A stretch of DNA of 64,000 bases from Agarivorans aestuarii (GCF_019670125.1 NZ_AP023033.1:3213001-3277000); one strand, 5' to 3'. Shown: positions 9,130 to 17,351, counted from the first letter of the stretch. Numbers and translations: made by a program. Notes: generated from the sequence alone by a model not told the origin.

Positions 9130-9480
9130 ATGAATAACCAACTTAGCACTCGCGGCGAGAGAATTACCTACGCAATAAAGGTTACCAATACCAGAAAATT
9201 ATCGGCTTTAGCTTTAGAACTTGGGGTTGATGAAAGTGCAATTAGCCGTTGGAAAAAAAATGGCAATATTACTTTAGATAATGCGGGGTTGTTTTGTCAC
9301 ACTCTAGATGTATCGATGGATTGGATTGTGTTAGGTCGAGGACATTGCTTCCAACATAGAAAACAAGCCACTAATTACACTGAAACAGATTTGTTATTAA
9401 CGCTTAGACTACTAAATGAAGATACGATCAAACAATTAAACGCATTTCTTAAAAACCTTATAAATCAAGATAACACTTAA
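9130..9480 (+). CDS. CI-repressor-like helix-turn-helix protein
   Basis: A 116-residue protein with an N-terminal phage CI-type helix-turn-helix: RGERITYAIKVTNTRKLSA, then LALELGVDESAISRWKKNG, then LFCHTLDVSMDWIVLGRG. The last segment is typical of the Bacteriophage CI repressor HTH family found in marine gammaproteobacteria. There is no peptidase or large dimerisation domain, only a short C-terminal helix. I chose the ATG at 9130 because homology begins there and AGAG precedes it; a frame extension back to 9073 looks non-coding. It lies upstream of, and in the same direction as, the repeat-protein/protease block. Whether it regulates that block is unknown. Confidence 0.75.
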   Translation: MNNQLSTRGERITYAIKVTNTRKLSALALELGVDESAISRWKKNGNITLDNAGLFCHTLDVSMDWIVLGRGHCFQHRKQATNYTETDLLLTLRLLNEDTIKQLNAFLKNLINQDNT

Positions 9481-9645
9481 CTTTTGCTGCGTAGCACGCA
9501 AGTTACTCATCACTATATGCACCCCACACAATAGACTTATTTGTCAATATTGCTTTGCTATCTCATGCTCAAACCTCAGTAACAAACCAATCAATAGCTG
9601 CTTAACACTGGTAACTCTTGTTGCTAATTGTCGCTGAAAAACACC

Positions 9646-9663
9646 TGCGAGAAACAGCTCGCA
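9646..9663 (+). promoter_or_regulatory. Small hairpin in the leader of the repeat-protein gene
   Basis: TGCGAG and CTCGCA form a 6-bp perfect stem with an AAACAG loop, 35 bases before the start codon. It could be an operator or part of a structured 5' leader. The remaining gap from 9481 to 9697 shows no other gene. Function is inference. Confidence 0.3.
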
Positions 9664-9697
9664 AGAACGGATAACTCACTAGAAACCGGAGTTCAAC

Positions 9698-10738
9698 ATG
9701 ATGACCTACGATGCACAAATGGCAAACTATTACCAATCTCCATATTCACCACAAGGCGTTTTTGGCAACCTATTAGGCCAAGTAGCCCAACCTGCGGGAG
9801 GCTTTATTGGCAACTACTTAGGTAACCAACAGATGGGTTCTGACATTGGTAAAGCTGTGGGCAGTGTCGCTCACTACCTCCCCTTCTCAGCGGCACCGCA
9901 ATATGCACCACAAGGGGTCTTCGGCAACCTATTAGGCCAAGTAGCCCAACCTGCCGGTGGCTTTATTGGCAACTACCTAGGCAACCAACAGATGGGTTCT
10001 GACATTGGTAAAGCTGTGGGCAGTGTTGCTCACTACCTACCCTTCTCAGCGGCACCTCAATATGCACCACAAGGGGTCTTCGGCAACCTATTAGGCCAAG
10101 TAGCCCAACCTACGGGAGGCTTTATTGGTAACTACTTAGGCAACCAACAGATGGGTTCTGACATTGGTAAAGCAGTGGGCAGTGTTGCTCACTACCTACC
10201 TTTTTCAGCGGCACCTCAATATGCTCCACAAGGGATATTCGGCGACATCATAGGCGCGCTAGCGCCTGTGGCCGGCAGCGTAATTGGCGGATTAGCAGGT
10301 AACCAACAACTTGGGGCAAACATTGGCAATGTGGCAGGCCAGGTTGGCTCCTTATTGCCATTTAGCACGGCCCCACAGACAGCGCATCAATATGCTCCAC
10401 AAGGGATATTCGGCGATATTCTCGGAGCTATAGCCCCTGTGGCAGGCTCAGTCATTGGCAGCGTCATTGCCCCTGGTGTAGGTACTGCTATTGGTGGTGC
10501 TATCGGAGGTGCGGCTGGGCAAGCTGCGCAACTGTTACCTTTTACGGCGACTCCACAAATCGCCCCGCAAGGCGCTTTTGGTAACCTAATTGGTCAAGTT
10601 GCTCAACCTGCTGGTGGTTTCATTGGCAACTACTTAGGCAATCAACAAATGGGTTCGGCAATTGGCAGTGCTGTTGGCAACGTCGCCCAATACTTGCCTT
10701 TCAATGCAGCGCCTTACGGCGTTGCCGCCTACCACTAG
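9698..10738 (+). CDS. Glycine-rich tandem-repeat protein with six ~53-residue units
   Basis: I do not recognise a family. The 346-residue protein is a short lead (MMTYDAQMANYYQSPYS) followed by six units at residues 18-70, 71-123, 124-176, 177-233, 234-289 and 290-346. Each unit begins PQG(V/I/A)FG, has a hydrophobic core with GxxxG spacing (GGFIGNYLGNQQMG, then GKAVGSV), and ends with LPF(S/T/N)(A/T)AP. The GxxxG pattern suggests self-association or membrane insertion. There is no signal peptide, no Cys and very little charge. A GGAG site precedes the first ATG by 6 bases. A subtilisin-like protease follows, so processing or assembly by it is a reasonable guess, not shown. Confidence 0.8.
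   Translation: MMTYDAQMANYYQSPYSPQGVFGNLLGQVAQPAGGFIGNYLGNQQMGSDIGKAVGSVAHYLPFSAAPQYAPQGVFGNLLGQVAQPAGGFIGNYLGNQQMGSDIGKAVGSVAHYLPFSAAPQYAPQGVFGNLLGQVAQPTGGFIGNYLGNQQMGSDIGKAVGSVAHYLPFSAAPQYAPQGIFGDIIGALAPVAGSVIGGLAGNQQLGANIGNVAGQVGSLLPFSTAPQTAHQYAPQGIFGDILGAIAPVAGSVIGSVIAPGVGTAIGGAIGGAAGQAAQLLPFTATPQIAPQGAFGNLIGQVAQPAGGFIGNYLGNQQMGSAIGSAVGNVAQYLPFNAAPYGVAAYH
9749..10735 (+). repeat. Six tandem coding repeats, 159-171 bp each
   Basis: Unit starts are 9749, 9908, 10067, 10226, 10397 and 10565. The first three are exactly 159 bases and almost identical at the DNA level, even at third codon positions, so they expanded recently or are kept alike by gene conversion. Units 4 and 5 are divergent and slightly longer (171 and 168 bases), with PVAGSVIGG in place of PAGGFIGNY. 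Unit 6 returns to the first type, giving an A-A-A-B-B-A order. Confidence 0.9.
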
Positions 10739-10760
10739 AACTAATCATTGATGCATAAAC

Positions 10761-10790
10761 TGATGCCCATAAACCCGATTATGGGCATCA
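10761..10790 (+). promoter_or_regulatory. Intercistronic hairpin between repeat gene and protease gene
   Basis: TGATGCCCATAA and TTATGGGCATCA form a perfect 12-bp stem closed by a 6-base ACCCGA loop. It lies 22 bases after the repeat-protein stop and 23 bases before the protease ATG. It is not followed by a T run, so it is unlikely to be a full terminator. It fits an mRNA-stability or attenuation element that would give much repeat protein and little protease. Confidence 0.65.
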
Positions 10791-10813
10791 AAACCCAAAT
10801 AAGGATCGGAAAA

Positions 10814-12424
10814 ATGAAAAAGCCAAATACCAAAGGACATACCTTGTCTGACAGCGCCACTAAAGCCAAACGTTATTTAGTCACCACTAAGCGCGGCTCT
10901 TTAGCTGCCCAGTCTGGCCTAAGGCCACTGAGCTCCTTTGACCTAAAGAACCACCTACAGCAATTTCCTGATCTAAGCCTTAAGCGTACAATTAATCACA
11001 ATAAAGGTTTGTCTCCCTTATCAACGGGCCCAAACGAGGCTAATGAAATTCATCTAGTAGAAATGGACGAGCAGGCCTATAAACAATTTTGCGCAAGTTC
11101 CCCTAATCAAGTACTTATTGAAGAAGAACAGCCATTAGACTTTCTAGACAACCGTTTTTCCCCCTCTTCTTTTCCAAATCGAACAAGTTCGGTTCGCCAG
11201 CTAATGACCACAAGCGAATACAAGCTGAAAGTACTGGGAGAAAATGAGCAAGGCCTTGAAGGCGTGAGCATCGCCATTGAAAGTGATGAAAACAAAGCTG
11301 GCGGTTTAACCGATGCAAGCGGTGAATTAACTATCAATTTAAGTCGCTTACCGACAAGCGAAATCAACTTCATATTTGCCAAAGCAACGCATAGTTATTG
11401 GGATTTTTATCTGAAAGCACCTGACTTGAAAGCTGACCAAGTAAACATCATTAGAATGAAATCACTTAGCGAAACTATTAAGAACTTTCCGCAAAGCTAT
11501 GCGCGAGGCTGGGGTGAACAATTAATGGGCTTTGATGGCAGTCACTTAACCCTGAGCGGAAAAGGCACCAGAATTGCCATTATAGATACCGGTAAAGGCA
11601 GCCACCCCCTGCTTGAACATGTTAGTGCAGGCATTGATCTTACAAACAACGGCGATACCAAAACCTGGACGAATGATGCCGAAGGCCACGGGACTCACGT
11701 TTGTGGGGTGATCACAGCTAAAGGGGATGGTAAGCAATTTACAGGCTTAAGCCCAGATGCTGATGTACTCATTATAAAAGTCTTTCCTGGTGGCACAACT
11801 AGCTCTCTGGTGGAAGCATTAGATATTTGCATCTCAGAGAAAATTGACGTAGTAAATATGAGTTTAGGCACTCAACAGGTATCACCTGTTGTAGATCAAA
11901 AAATTGAAGAAGCTGTAATGTCGGGAATTGCCTTGATTGTTGCCGCCGGAAATAGCGGCGGCGCAGTACAGTTTCCTGCCAACTCTCCAAATACATTAGC
12001 GGTGTCGGCTATAGGTAGTACCTCTACTGTACAAAAAAATACCTTTGATGCCAGTCAAATCAGCCCTCAACTTACCGCATCCAACGGAATATTTTCACCG
12101 TTATTTAGCTGTTTTGGCCCCGAGGTAGATGTCACTGCACCAGGGGTAGCCATTATATCTACCGGCCCTGATGGTAGTTTCTTTCCTGATAGCGGAACCT
12201 CGATGGCTGCGCCACACATAACGGGTTTAGCTTCCGTATTGCTGGCTCACCACCCCGTCTTTAACAGCCAATTCTCGACCCGCAACTACCAACGTGTATT
12301 TGCCTTATACGATCTACTCAAAAAAATAAGTATTCCGATCAATTTTGGACCTGGCCGTGCAGGCTCTGGCTTACCGTGTGTTAGCCCAGTGGTTCACCAA
12401 TTGAACATTCCAAAACAACAATAA
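10814..12424 (+). CDS. Subtilisin-family (S8) serine protease with inserted beta-sandwich domain
   Basis: A 536-residue protease. Residues about 15-110 look like an I9-type prodomain, and about 135-215 like a carboxypeptidase-regulatory-type beta sandwich (YKLKVLGENEQGLEGVSIAI, DASGEL). The S8 domain has every key residue: Asp258 in IAIIDTGKG, His292 in EGHGTHVCGV, oxyanion Asn380 in VAAGNSGG and Ser463 in GTSMAAPH. No Sec or Tat signal is visible, unusual for a subtilase with a prodomain. I start at 10814 because AAGGA precedes it and the frame before it runs through the hairpin; an upstream start at 10748 is rejected. It is sandwiched between the repeat protein and a small Cys protein. Confidence 0.9.
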   Translation: MKKPNTKGHTLSDSATKAKRYLVTTKRGSLAAQSGLRPLSSFDLKNHLQQFPDLSLKRTINHNKGLSPLSTGPNEANEIHLVEMDEQAYKQFCASSPNQVLIEEEQPLDFLDNRFSPSSFPNRTSSVRQLMTTSEYKLKVLGENEQGLEGVSIAIESDENKAGGLTDASGELTINLSRLPTSEINFIFAKATHSYWDFYLKAPDLKADQVNIIRMKSLSETIKNFPQSYARGWGEQLMGFDGSHLTLSGKGTRIAIIDTGKGSHPLLEHVSAGIDLTNNGDTKTWTNDAEGHGTHVCGVITAKGDGKQFTGLSPDADVLIIKVFPGGTTSSLVEALDICISEKIDVVNMSLGTQQVSPVVDQKIEEAVMSGIALIVAAGNSGGAVQFPANSPNTLAVSAIGSTSTVQKNTFDASQISPQLTASNGIFSPLFSCFGPEVDVTAPGVAIISTGPDGSFFPDSGTSMAAPHITGLASVLLAHHPVFNSQFSTRNYQRVFALYDLLKKISIPINFGPGRAGSGLPCVSPVVHQLNIPKQQ

Positions 12425-12463
12425 TTGCTCAAGATTACACTTGCTAAATTGAAGGAGAATAAT

Positions 12464-12637
12464 ATGCCTTGGGAACAAAATTACTCTGGTCCAAAACCGA
12501 ATTGTATTCATAGGTTTTATGAGTCACCTACTACGATGGTAGCGACTAATACTTACTTTAAAAATGGAATGTCTGCGACCATTTTTCAATGCAATAACTG
12601 CGGTTCACGTTACTGTACGCTTTGGAATGATAACTAA
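12464..12637 (+). CDS. 57-residue protein with Cys cluster, third gene of the protease block
   Basis: Not recognised. It begins MPWEQNYSGPKPNCIHRFYE and ends with QCNNCGSRYCTLWNDN, four Cys in all, three of them in CNNCGSRYC, which could bind zinc. It has a very good ribosome site (AAGGAG 8 bases before ATG), so it is translated in its own right; the frame upstream to 12425 is not needed. It lies 39 bases after the protease stop and before a terminator, so it is probably the last gene of that unit. A chaperone, inhibitor or immunity role is possible but unsupported. Confidence 0.6.
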   Translation: MPWEQNYSGPKPNCIHRFYESPTTMVATNTYFKNGMSATIFQCNNCGSRYCTLWNDN

Positions 12638-12663
12638 AAGCAACTACTTAATGTCAAACGTAA

Positions 12664-12699
12664 AAAACCAGCCTACACAAACAGGCTGGTTTTATTTTT
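12664..12699. terminator. Bidirectional rho-independent terminator
   Basis: AAAACCAGCCT and AGGCTGGTTTT form an 11-bp stem with an 8-base loop, followed by TTATTTTT on the plus strand and by a T run on the minus strand. It ends both the repeat/protease block and the convergent ilvE gene. Confidence 0.88.
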
Positions 12700-12713
12700 G
12701 ACAAAAGCAGGGG

Positions 12714-13709
12714 TTAAACTTTCGTTAACCAAGCGTGGCTGTCTGCCGCTTTACCCCATTGAATATCGTTAAGCGCTTGGCGCAACTTCAACGTGGTTTC
12801 ACCGGCTTCGCCATTACCAACGGTGTGTTCTTTACCGTTGTGGATAAGCGTACCTACTGGCGTTAATACCGCAGCAGTACCCGATAAAGCCGCTTCACAA
12901 CCTGGCTTAGCTGCACGCTCTAATAGCTCGTCAACAGTAAGCTCACGTTCACTTACTTTTAAGCCCAAGTCACGCGCTAAGGTTAGAATGGAGTTACGAG
13001 TAACCCCATGTAAAAAGCTGCTGTCGAGCGCTTTAGTAATTAGCTCGTCGCCATCAATTAAAATAAAGTTGGCTGCACCCGTTTCTTGTACGTCGCCACC
13101 TGGGCAAAACAGAACTTGGTCGGCATCTACTTCAGTGCGCGCTTGGCTAATTGGCCCTAAAGCACTAGCGTAGTTACCGCCCGATTTAACCATACCCATG
13201 TGTGGTGCACAGCGCATGCCGTTTTCTTCTAACAACAAACGCAAAGGCTTAGCACCTACCGCAAAGTAATCACCCACTGGCGATAGCAATACGTAAAGCA
13301 ATGCCGAGCTAGTTGGCGCGGCCGCTTTGCCAATGGCAGGCTCGGTGCCAATAAAGGTTGGGCGAATATACATAGATCCCGGAGCAGCTGGCACTTCATC
13401 GGCAAATTTTGCCACAATGTCTTTAACCATTTGCTCTAATAATTCGGGTTTAAAAGCAGGTAAGCTTAGTAACTCAGCAGATTGCGCCATACGTTTAATG
13501 TTGGCGTCCATGCGAAAAATATGCACGCTGCCATCTTCGTGACGAAAGGCTTTAAGCCCTTCAAAACAAGTGCTTGAGTAATGAAGTACGTGCGCGCCAG
13601 GGTGCAAGCTAATACTGTCAGACGAGACAATTTCACTATCACCCCATTGCTGATCTTCGTATTTTGCTAATGCCATTTGTGGCATAAAAACCGTACCAAA
13701 AGCTGCCAT
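12714..13709 (-). CDS. ilvE: Branched-chain amino acid aminotransferase (group II BCAT)
   Basis: This PLP enzyme does the last step of leucine, isoleucine and valine synthesis, moving an amino group between glutamate and branched-chain 2-oxo acids. The 331-residue product has the fold-type IV pattern of the eukaryote-like BCAT group: YSSTCFEGLKAFR, FRMDANIKRM, YIRPTFIGTE, the PLP lysine in HMGMVKSGGNYASAL, QETGAANFI, and HGVTRNSIL. It stands alone, without other ilv genes. A GGAA site lies before the ATG, and a GGGCTTTAAGCCC palindrome at 13731-13743 sits in its leader. Confidence 0.92.
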   Translation of the reverse strand: MAAFGTVFMPQMALAKYEDQQWGDSEIVSSDSISLHPGAHVLHYSSTCFEGLKAFRHEDGSVHIFRMDANIKRMAQSAELLSLPAFKPELLEQMVKDIVAKFADEVPAAPGSMYIRPTFIGTEPAIGKAAAPTSSALLYVLLSPVGDYFAVGAKPLRLLLEENGMRCAPHMGMVKSGGNYASALGPISQARTEVDADQVLFCPGGDVQETGAANFILIDGDELITKALDSSFLHGVTRNSILTLARDLGLKVSERELTVDELLERAAKPGCEAALSGTAAVLTPVGTLIHNGKEHTVGNGEAGETTLKLRQALNDIQWGKAADSHAWLTKV

Positions 13710-14235
13710 GTTGTGTTCCTACTTATGTTGGGGCTTTAAGCCCTATTCTTTATTTTGATTGTCTGTTCTTTAGCGAAGTAGAAAACTGGTGGGACTGAAC
13801 GAGTTCGCGCTTTTATCAAACCGAGGTACCTGAACGACCAATGCCAATTTTTCCATAAACTGGATTCGCAGAATGGTAAAAGAGTATGTGGTCTTATGGC
13901 ACTGCGATCAAGCTTAAGAAACCCTCAATCTGCAAATATTCTGCAATAAATGTGTATGCGAAGAGATTTTGGCTGCCAACAAAGCAAATTTGTAAACTGG
14001 CGTTGCTTAAACTTACCCATAGCCCACCAGCAATCAGTAGCAAGAAAAAAGGCAAGGCATAGCATTAGATAAGGGCTTCATTTTGCTTGTAGCTGTACTC
14101 TGTCAATCACAACTACCGCAAAACTACTCGTAATTTAGGCATCACCTAAAAATAGGAGATGCACTTTGTTGGTAACGCTTCAAACACCGTCTTGGTGAAG
14201 TCGGTGATGTTTTTGGAGCAAATATTTGACTGACA
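13710..14235. other. Non-coding stretch between ilvE and the integron cassette
   Basis: No open frame with credible coding character was found on either strand. The part next to ilvE (to about 13800) holds its leader and promoter. The rest, which lies beyond the cassette recombination site, could be remains of older cassettes, but I found no second attC-like fold in it. Confidence 0.4.
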
Positions 14236-14320
14236 CATAACGCTTGTTGCAGGGGCGACCGGCACTCGCGACGGGAGTCCAGCCGCGTTTTTTGCGGCGT
14301 GCCTGGCTGCACTTGTTATA
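14236..14320 (-). other. attC-like integron recombination site
   Basis: Read on the minus strand the 85-bp element begins TATAACAAG and ends CAAGCGTTATG, the outer core boxes of an attC site (TAAC...GTTA). The inside folds back: TGCAG pairs with CTGCA near the ends, and GCCGC pairs with GCGGC around a central A/T loop. The stop codon TAA of the cassette gene is inside the first box, typical of integron cassettes. Confidence 0.75.
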
Positions 14321-14615
14321 GCTCGCCATGATGAAGGCTTAAGCTACAGCTCTGACAACAATGTGTGCCAACACCCATAACAACTTTTGAATTGGTTCCG
14401 AATGGTTCGTTACATCTCGGACAGCTAGTTTTGGCAGCGAGCCACAAGCGGCGATAGAAGACTGCAAAAGCAGCAATTCCAAAAAACGGTGCTAAGAACG
14501 AAGCATAATTTCCAGCAACCACCCCTGCCACCAAGCAAACAACTATGGCTGGCGATAGTTTAAAAGCATCCCTTCGAGCCTGTACGATGGCTTCCAATTC
14601 CTTCCTGTAATCCAT
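14316..14615 (-). CDS. Integron gene-cassette protein, 99 residues, membrane with zinc-ribbon-like tail
   Basis: Not recognised. It has a charged N-terminus (MDYRKELEAIVQARRDAF), two hydrophobic segments (about residues 20-55, SPAIVVCLVAGVVAGNYASF and FFGIAAFAVFY), and a cytoplasmic tail with CPRC and CCQSC, likely a zinc ribbon. The cassette limits fit integron rules: its start codon sits in a GTTATGG core site (14612-14618) and its stop in the attC-like site. GTTATG recurs at the far end of that site, so the cassette is about 377 bp. Expression would need the lost integron promoter or an outside one. Confidence 0.65.
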   Translation of the reverse strand: MDYRKELEAIVQARRDAFKLSPAIVVCLVAGVVAGNYASFLAPFFGIAAFAVFYRRLWLAAKTSCPRCNEPFGTNSKVVMGVGTHCCQSCSLSLHHGEL

Positions 14616-14751
14616 AACCTCGTTGATTACCTTATAGAGCTATAGACATAATGATCCCCGGTGAAAGTGCCGACCTCCTGCGTTTATCGTGGGTTAGTCA
14701 AACTAGAGCCACACTGTTAGATGCAAAGTCTTAACAGAACAGGAGATCGAC

Positions 14752-15590
14752 ATGTCTAAATCTAGCACGTTTTTCATTGGACTAGATGTTCACAAAGAAA
14801 CCACAGATGTCGCTTATTGTGTTGATAATTCGAGAGATGAGCCTGTATTTCATGGCACCATTCCCACCAATATTCGTTCTATCAACAAACTTATCAAAAA
14901 ATACAAAGGCTTGGCTACTCATCTCTGTTTAGTTTATGAAGCCGGGCCGTGTGGATTTTGGCTGTATCGCCATTTAATTAAACACGGTATTGAATGCTGG
15001 GTAGTGGCTCCCGCCCTTATCCCTAAAGCACCCAGTGATAAAGTAAAAACCGACAGGCGCGATGCCATCGCTTTAGCGAGAATGGCGCGAGCTGGATTAG
15101 TTCATTCTATCCATGTCCCCAATGCTGATGATGAAGCGGTCAGAGATTTAATCCGTTGTCGTGAAGACGCCATGCTCGATTGTCGCCAAGCGCGGCAGCG
15201 TTTAAAGCTGTTCTTGTTACGCAATGGTCACCCGTGTTCGGGGCGGCAAGCCTGGAATGAGGCCTACAAGCGACACTTAGCTGATATTCATTTCTTAGAG
15301 CCTGCTAAAAAACTCACCTTTCAGCACTACATCAACATTGTTACCGAGCGCTATGAGCGGCTTCAGCGGCTTCAGCATCTTGAGCAAGAGCTACAAATGA
15401 TTGCCCAAGACTGGTCCTGGTATCCACTGGTGCAATATTTAACGGTACTCAGAGGCATACGGTTTTTATCGGCCATTACTTTAGTGGCTGAACTCGGTGA
15501 CATGCGCCGTTTTGCTAACCCGCGTTCACTGATGAACTTTGTGGGCTTAACGCCCTCAGAATACTCCAGTGGCAACCGGCAAAAACAAAG
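14752..15590 (+). pseudogene. IS110-family transposase, 3'-truncated
   Basis: The DEDD catalytic domain is present: Asp12 in GLDVHK, Glu63 in YEAGPCGFW, and Asp101/Asp104 in KTDRRDA. The C-terminal transposase_20 region begins ([40 protein letters not shown]) but stops straight after RQKQ. The conserved catalytic-serine segment that normally follows is missing; family members usually have about 320-350 residues. The frame stops at 15597, after running into integron integrase sequence. A good AGGAG site lies before the ATG. The element probably lacks its right end, so it should be immobile. The left end could not be fixed. Confidence 0.85.
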
Positions 15591-15805
15591 CACTTAAGGC
15601 TGCCAGAGTAAAAACGCTTATTCGTAAACCCATCACTTGCCATACCTTGCGCCACTCTTTTGCTACGCATTTATTGCAACGAGGTACCGATATTCGCACC
15701 ATTCAAGCTCAGTTAGGTCACAGTGATATTAGAACCACTCAGATCTATACCCATGTACTTAATATGGGGGCCGATGGCGTGGCTAGCCCACTAGACATGG
15801 TTTAA
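15590..15805 (+). pseudogene. intI: Integron integrase, C-terminal remnant
   Basis: About 70 codons of a tyrosine recombinase C-terminus remain, in a frame that begins within the transposase sequence. They contain HTLRHSF (His and second catalytic Arg), LGHSD (His) and IYTHV (catalytic Tyr), and end [10 protein letters not shown], which is the IntI version of the family (compare IYTHVLKVGGAGVRSPLD at the IntI1 end). The first Arg, the IntI-specific insert and the whole N-terminus are gone, replaced by the IS110-family gene. Orientation away from the cassette is as in a functional integron. Its stop overlaps the stop of the convergent oxidase-like gene. Confidence 0.85.
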
Positions 15806-16755
15806 GGCAAATTATGCAAAGCCGGTGAAAACTCTGCATCTGAGTTTTGTACTAAGGTAGGCGTGGTTAAACTTAAGCATTGCTCAATGCTGACTTGTAC
15901 AAAACGTTGTGCGCCCGGATAAGCTTTTACCTGCGACACATCCCAAATGATTGATGCCTTACCTTTAATCCAAAAACTACAGCCGGTTTCAAAGTCTGGT
16001 ATGTACAAACCTACTCTTGGGTCGGCCACTATATTACCAAGGGTATTGAATAAATTGTTGCCCGAAAAATCGGGGAACACCAAGCTTGGCATTTTACCGG
16101 TTTTGCCCTTAGCCACATCAATAAAACCCGGCTTACCGCCGCGGTGAGAGATATCGACTCCATCGCTATCTTCACTATTTAGCGCGGCGGCTCTAGAGGC
16201 AATAAAAAAGGTGTCGCAATGCTTTAGTACCTGCTCAAGCACTACATCATTTGCTGCCAGCTCGCGAAAGTCTGCCGCCTTAGGCACAAAAGCATGGTTA
16301 AACACACTTGGCTTTAACTCGCGCTTTTGAATGTACTTGGGACAATTGCCAAAGCTTTGCTGTACCTCAAAACGCAGCGCTTGCTCACTTGAATATGCAA
16401 GCAAACCATTTACGCGATTACGCCTACGAGTAGTAAACTCCAAGCCCAACAAGCCTATGCTGTCACCCACCGACAATTGAGCAACTTGCGCGTATTCGAT
16501 TAGCGCTCTGGCCTCGATAGACAAGGTGGTAGCATTGGGCGAGCTAACAAAACCCTGCTCGCCCAAAATAGGCGAAGCCCAAGGATGCCCTTGATTGTCT
16601 AGCACGCCGGCATACAACAGAACTTGTTGGCTAAAAAACTCACGATGCTGCTCGGGCATATAGTTGCGAATGGCTTTATCACCAATGGTTTTAGCGATAT
16701 CGGCCACGCCAACTCGTTGCTGTACGCTTAGCTCACCCTTGTGAAAAACAGCCAT
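15802..16755 (-). CDS. Pyridoxamine 5'-phosphate oxidase-like FMN-binding protein
   Basis: The 317-residue protein resembles the large PNPOx-like flavoproteins of unknown substrate. It has an N-terminal [20 protein letters not shown], then PWASPILG. A second split-barrel half has [41 protein letters not shown] and [11 protein letters not shown], typical of flavin-binding split barrels. It is probably co-oriented and expressed with the DUF1348 and GST genes upstream, as part of a detoxification group. Its stop codon overlaps the integrase remnant's stop, so the integron junction reaches the very end of this gene without visibly truncating it. Confidence 0.7.
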   Translation of the reverse strand: MAVFHKGELSVQQRVGVADIAKTIGDKAIRNYMPEQHREFFSQQVLLYAGVLDNQGHPWASPILGEQGFVSSPNATTLSIEARALIEYAQVAQLSVGDSIGLLGLEFTTRRRNRVNGLLAYSSEQALRFEVQQSFGNCPKYIQKRELKPSVFNHAFVPKAADFRELAANDVVLEQVLKHCDTFFIASRAAALNSEDSDGVDISHRGGKPGFIDVAKGKTGKMPSLVFPDFSGNNLFNTLGNIVADPRVGLYIPDFETGCSFWIKGKASIIWDVSQVKAYPGAQRFVQVSIEQCLSLTTPTLVQNSDAEFSPALHNLP

Positions 16756-16877
16756 AAACTCACCCTCTCATGCTTTGGGCTATAGCTACCACAGCCAAAG
16801 CCCCACGTTGCAATACCACCAACTCACCCGATAACCAACATCATTAAACCTGAGCAATACACTTCGCCCCTGCTTTG

Positions 16878-17351
16878 TTATAAACCCAAGTCACTCAAGC
16901 TTAGGTGATCGTCTGGCCTGCGCCCTTGCGGCCAATGAAACAGCCGTTCTTCTTCACTTATTGCTAGGTCATTAATGCTGGCATGACGGCTTTGCATTAA
17001 GCCATTTTCATCAAACTCCCAGTTTTCGTTGCCATAAGCGCGATACCATTGGCCAGCTTTGTCCTGCCACTCGTAGGCAAATCGCACCGCAATACGATTA
17101 CCGCTATAGGCCCATAACTCTTTAATCAAACGGTAAGCTTGTTCTTTTTCCCACTTTTCACTCAAAAATTGTTGAATTTGCTCGCGGCCCTTAATAAAGC
17201 TATCGCGGTTTCTCCACTGGCTACCTTTGGTATAGGCTAAAGCCACTTTTTCTGGGTTGCGTGAATTCCAACCATCTTCAGCCATGCGCACTTTTAGTGC
17301 AGCTGTGTCGGCATTAAACGGCGGTAATGGAAGGCGTTGCTCTATGGTCAT
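16878..17351 (-). CDS. DUF1348 family NTF2-like protein
   Basis: A 157-residue SnoaL/NTF2-fold protein of the DUF1348 type, recognised by [53 protein letters not shown], and the tail RHASINDL. The biochemical role of this family is not known. It sits between a PNPOx-like gene and a glutathione S-transferase gene on the same strand, with a TetR regulator divergent from the group. A solvent- or electrophile-response function is a guess from context. Confidence 0.8.
   Translation of the reverse strand: MTIEQRLPLPPFNADTAALKVRMAEDGWNSRNPEKVALAYTKGSQWRNRDSFIKGREQIQQFLSEKWEKEQAYRLIKELWAYSGNRIAVRFAYEWQDKAGQWYRAYGNENWEFDENGLMQSRHASINDLAISEEERLFHWPQGRRPDDHLSLSDLGL

Noticed and set aside
10748-10813. 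Upstream start for the S8 protease
   Set aside because: The frame includes the whole intercistronic hairpin, and AAGGA precedes the later ATG.
14716-14722. GTTAGAT, a possible second integron core site upstream of the IS110 gene
   Set aside because: A seven-base match is frequent by chance, and no paired arm or foldback was found at attC distance.
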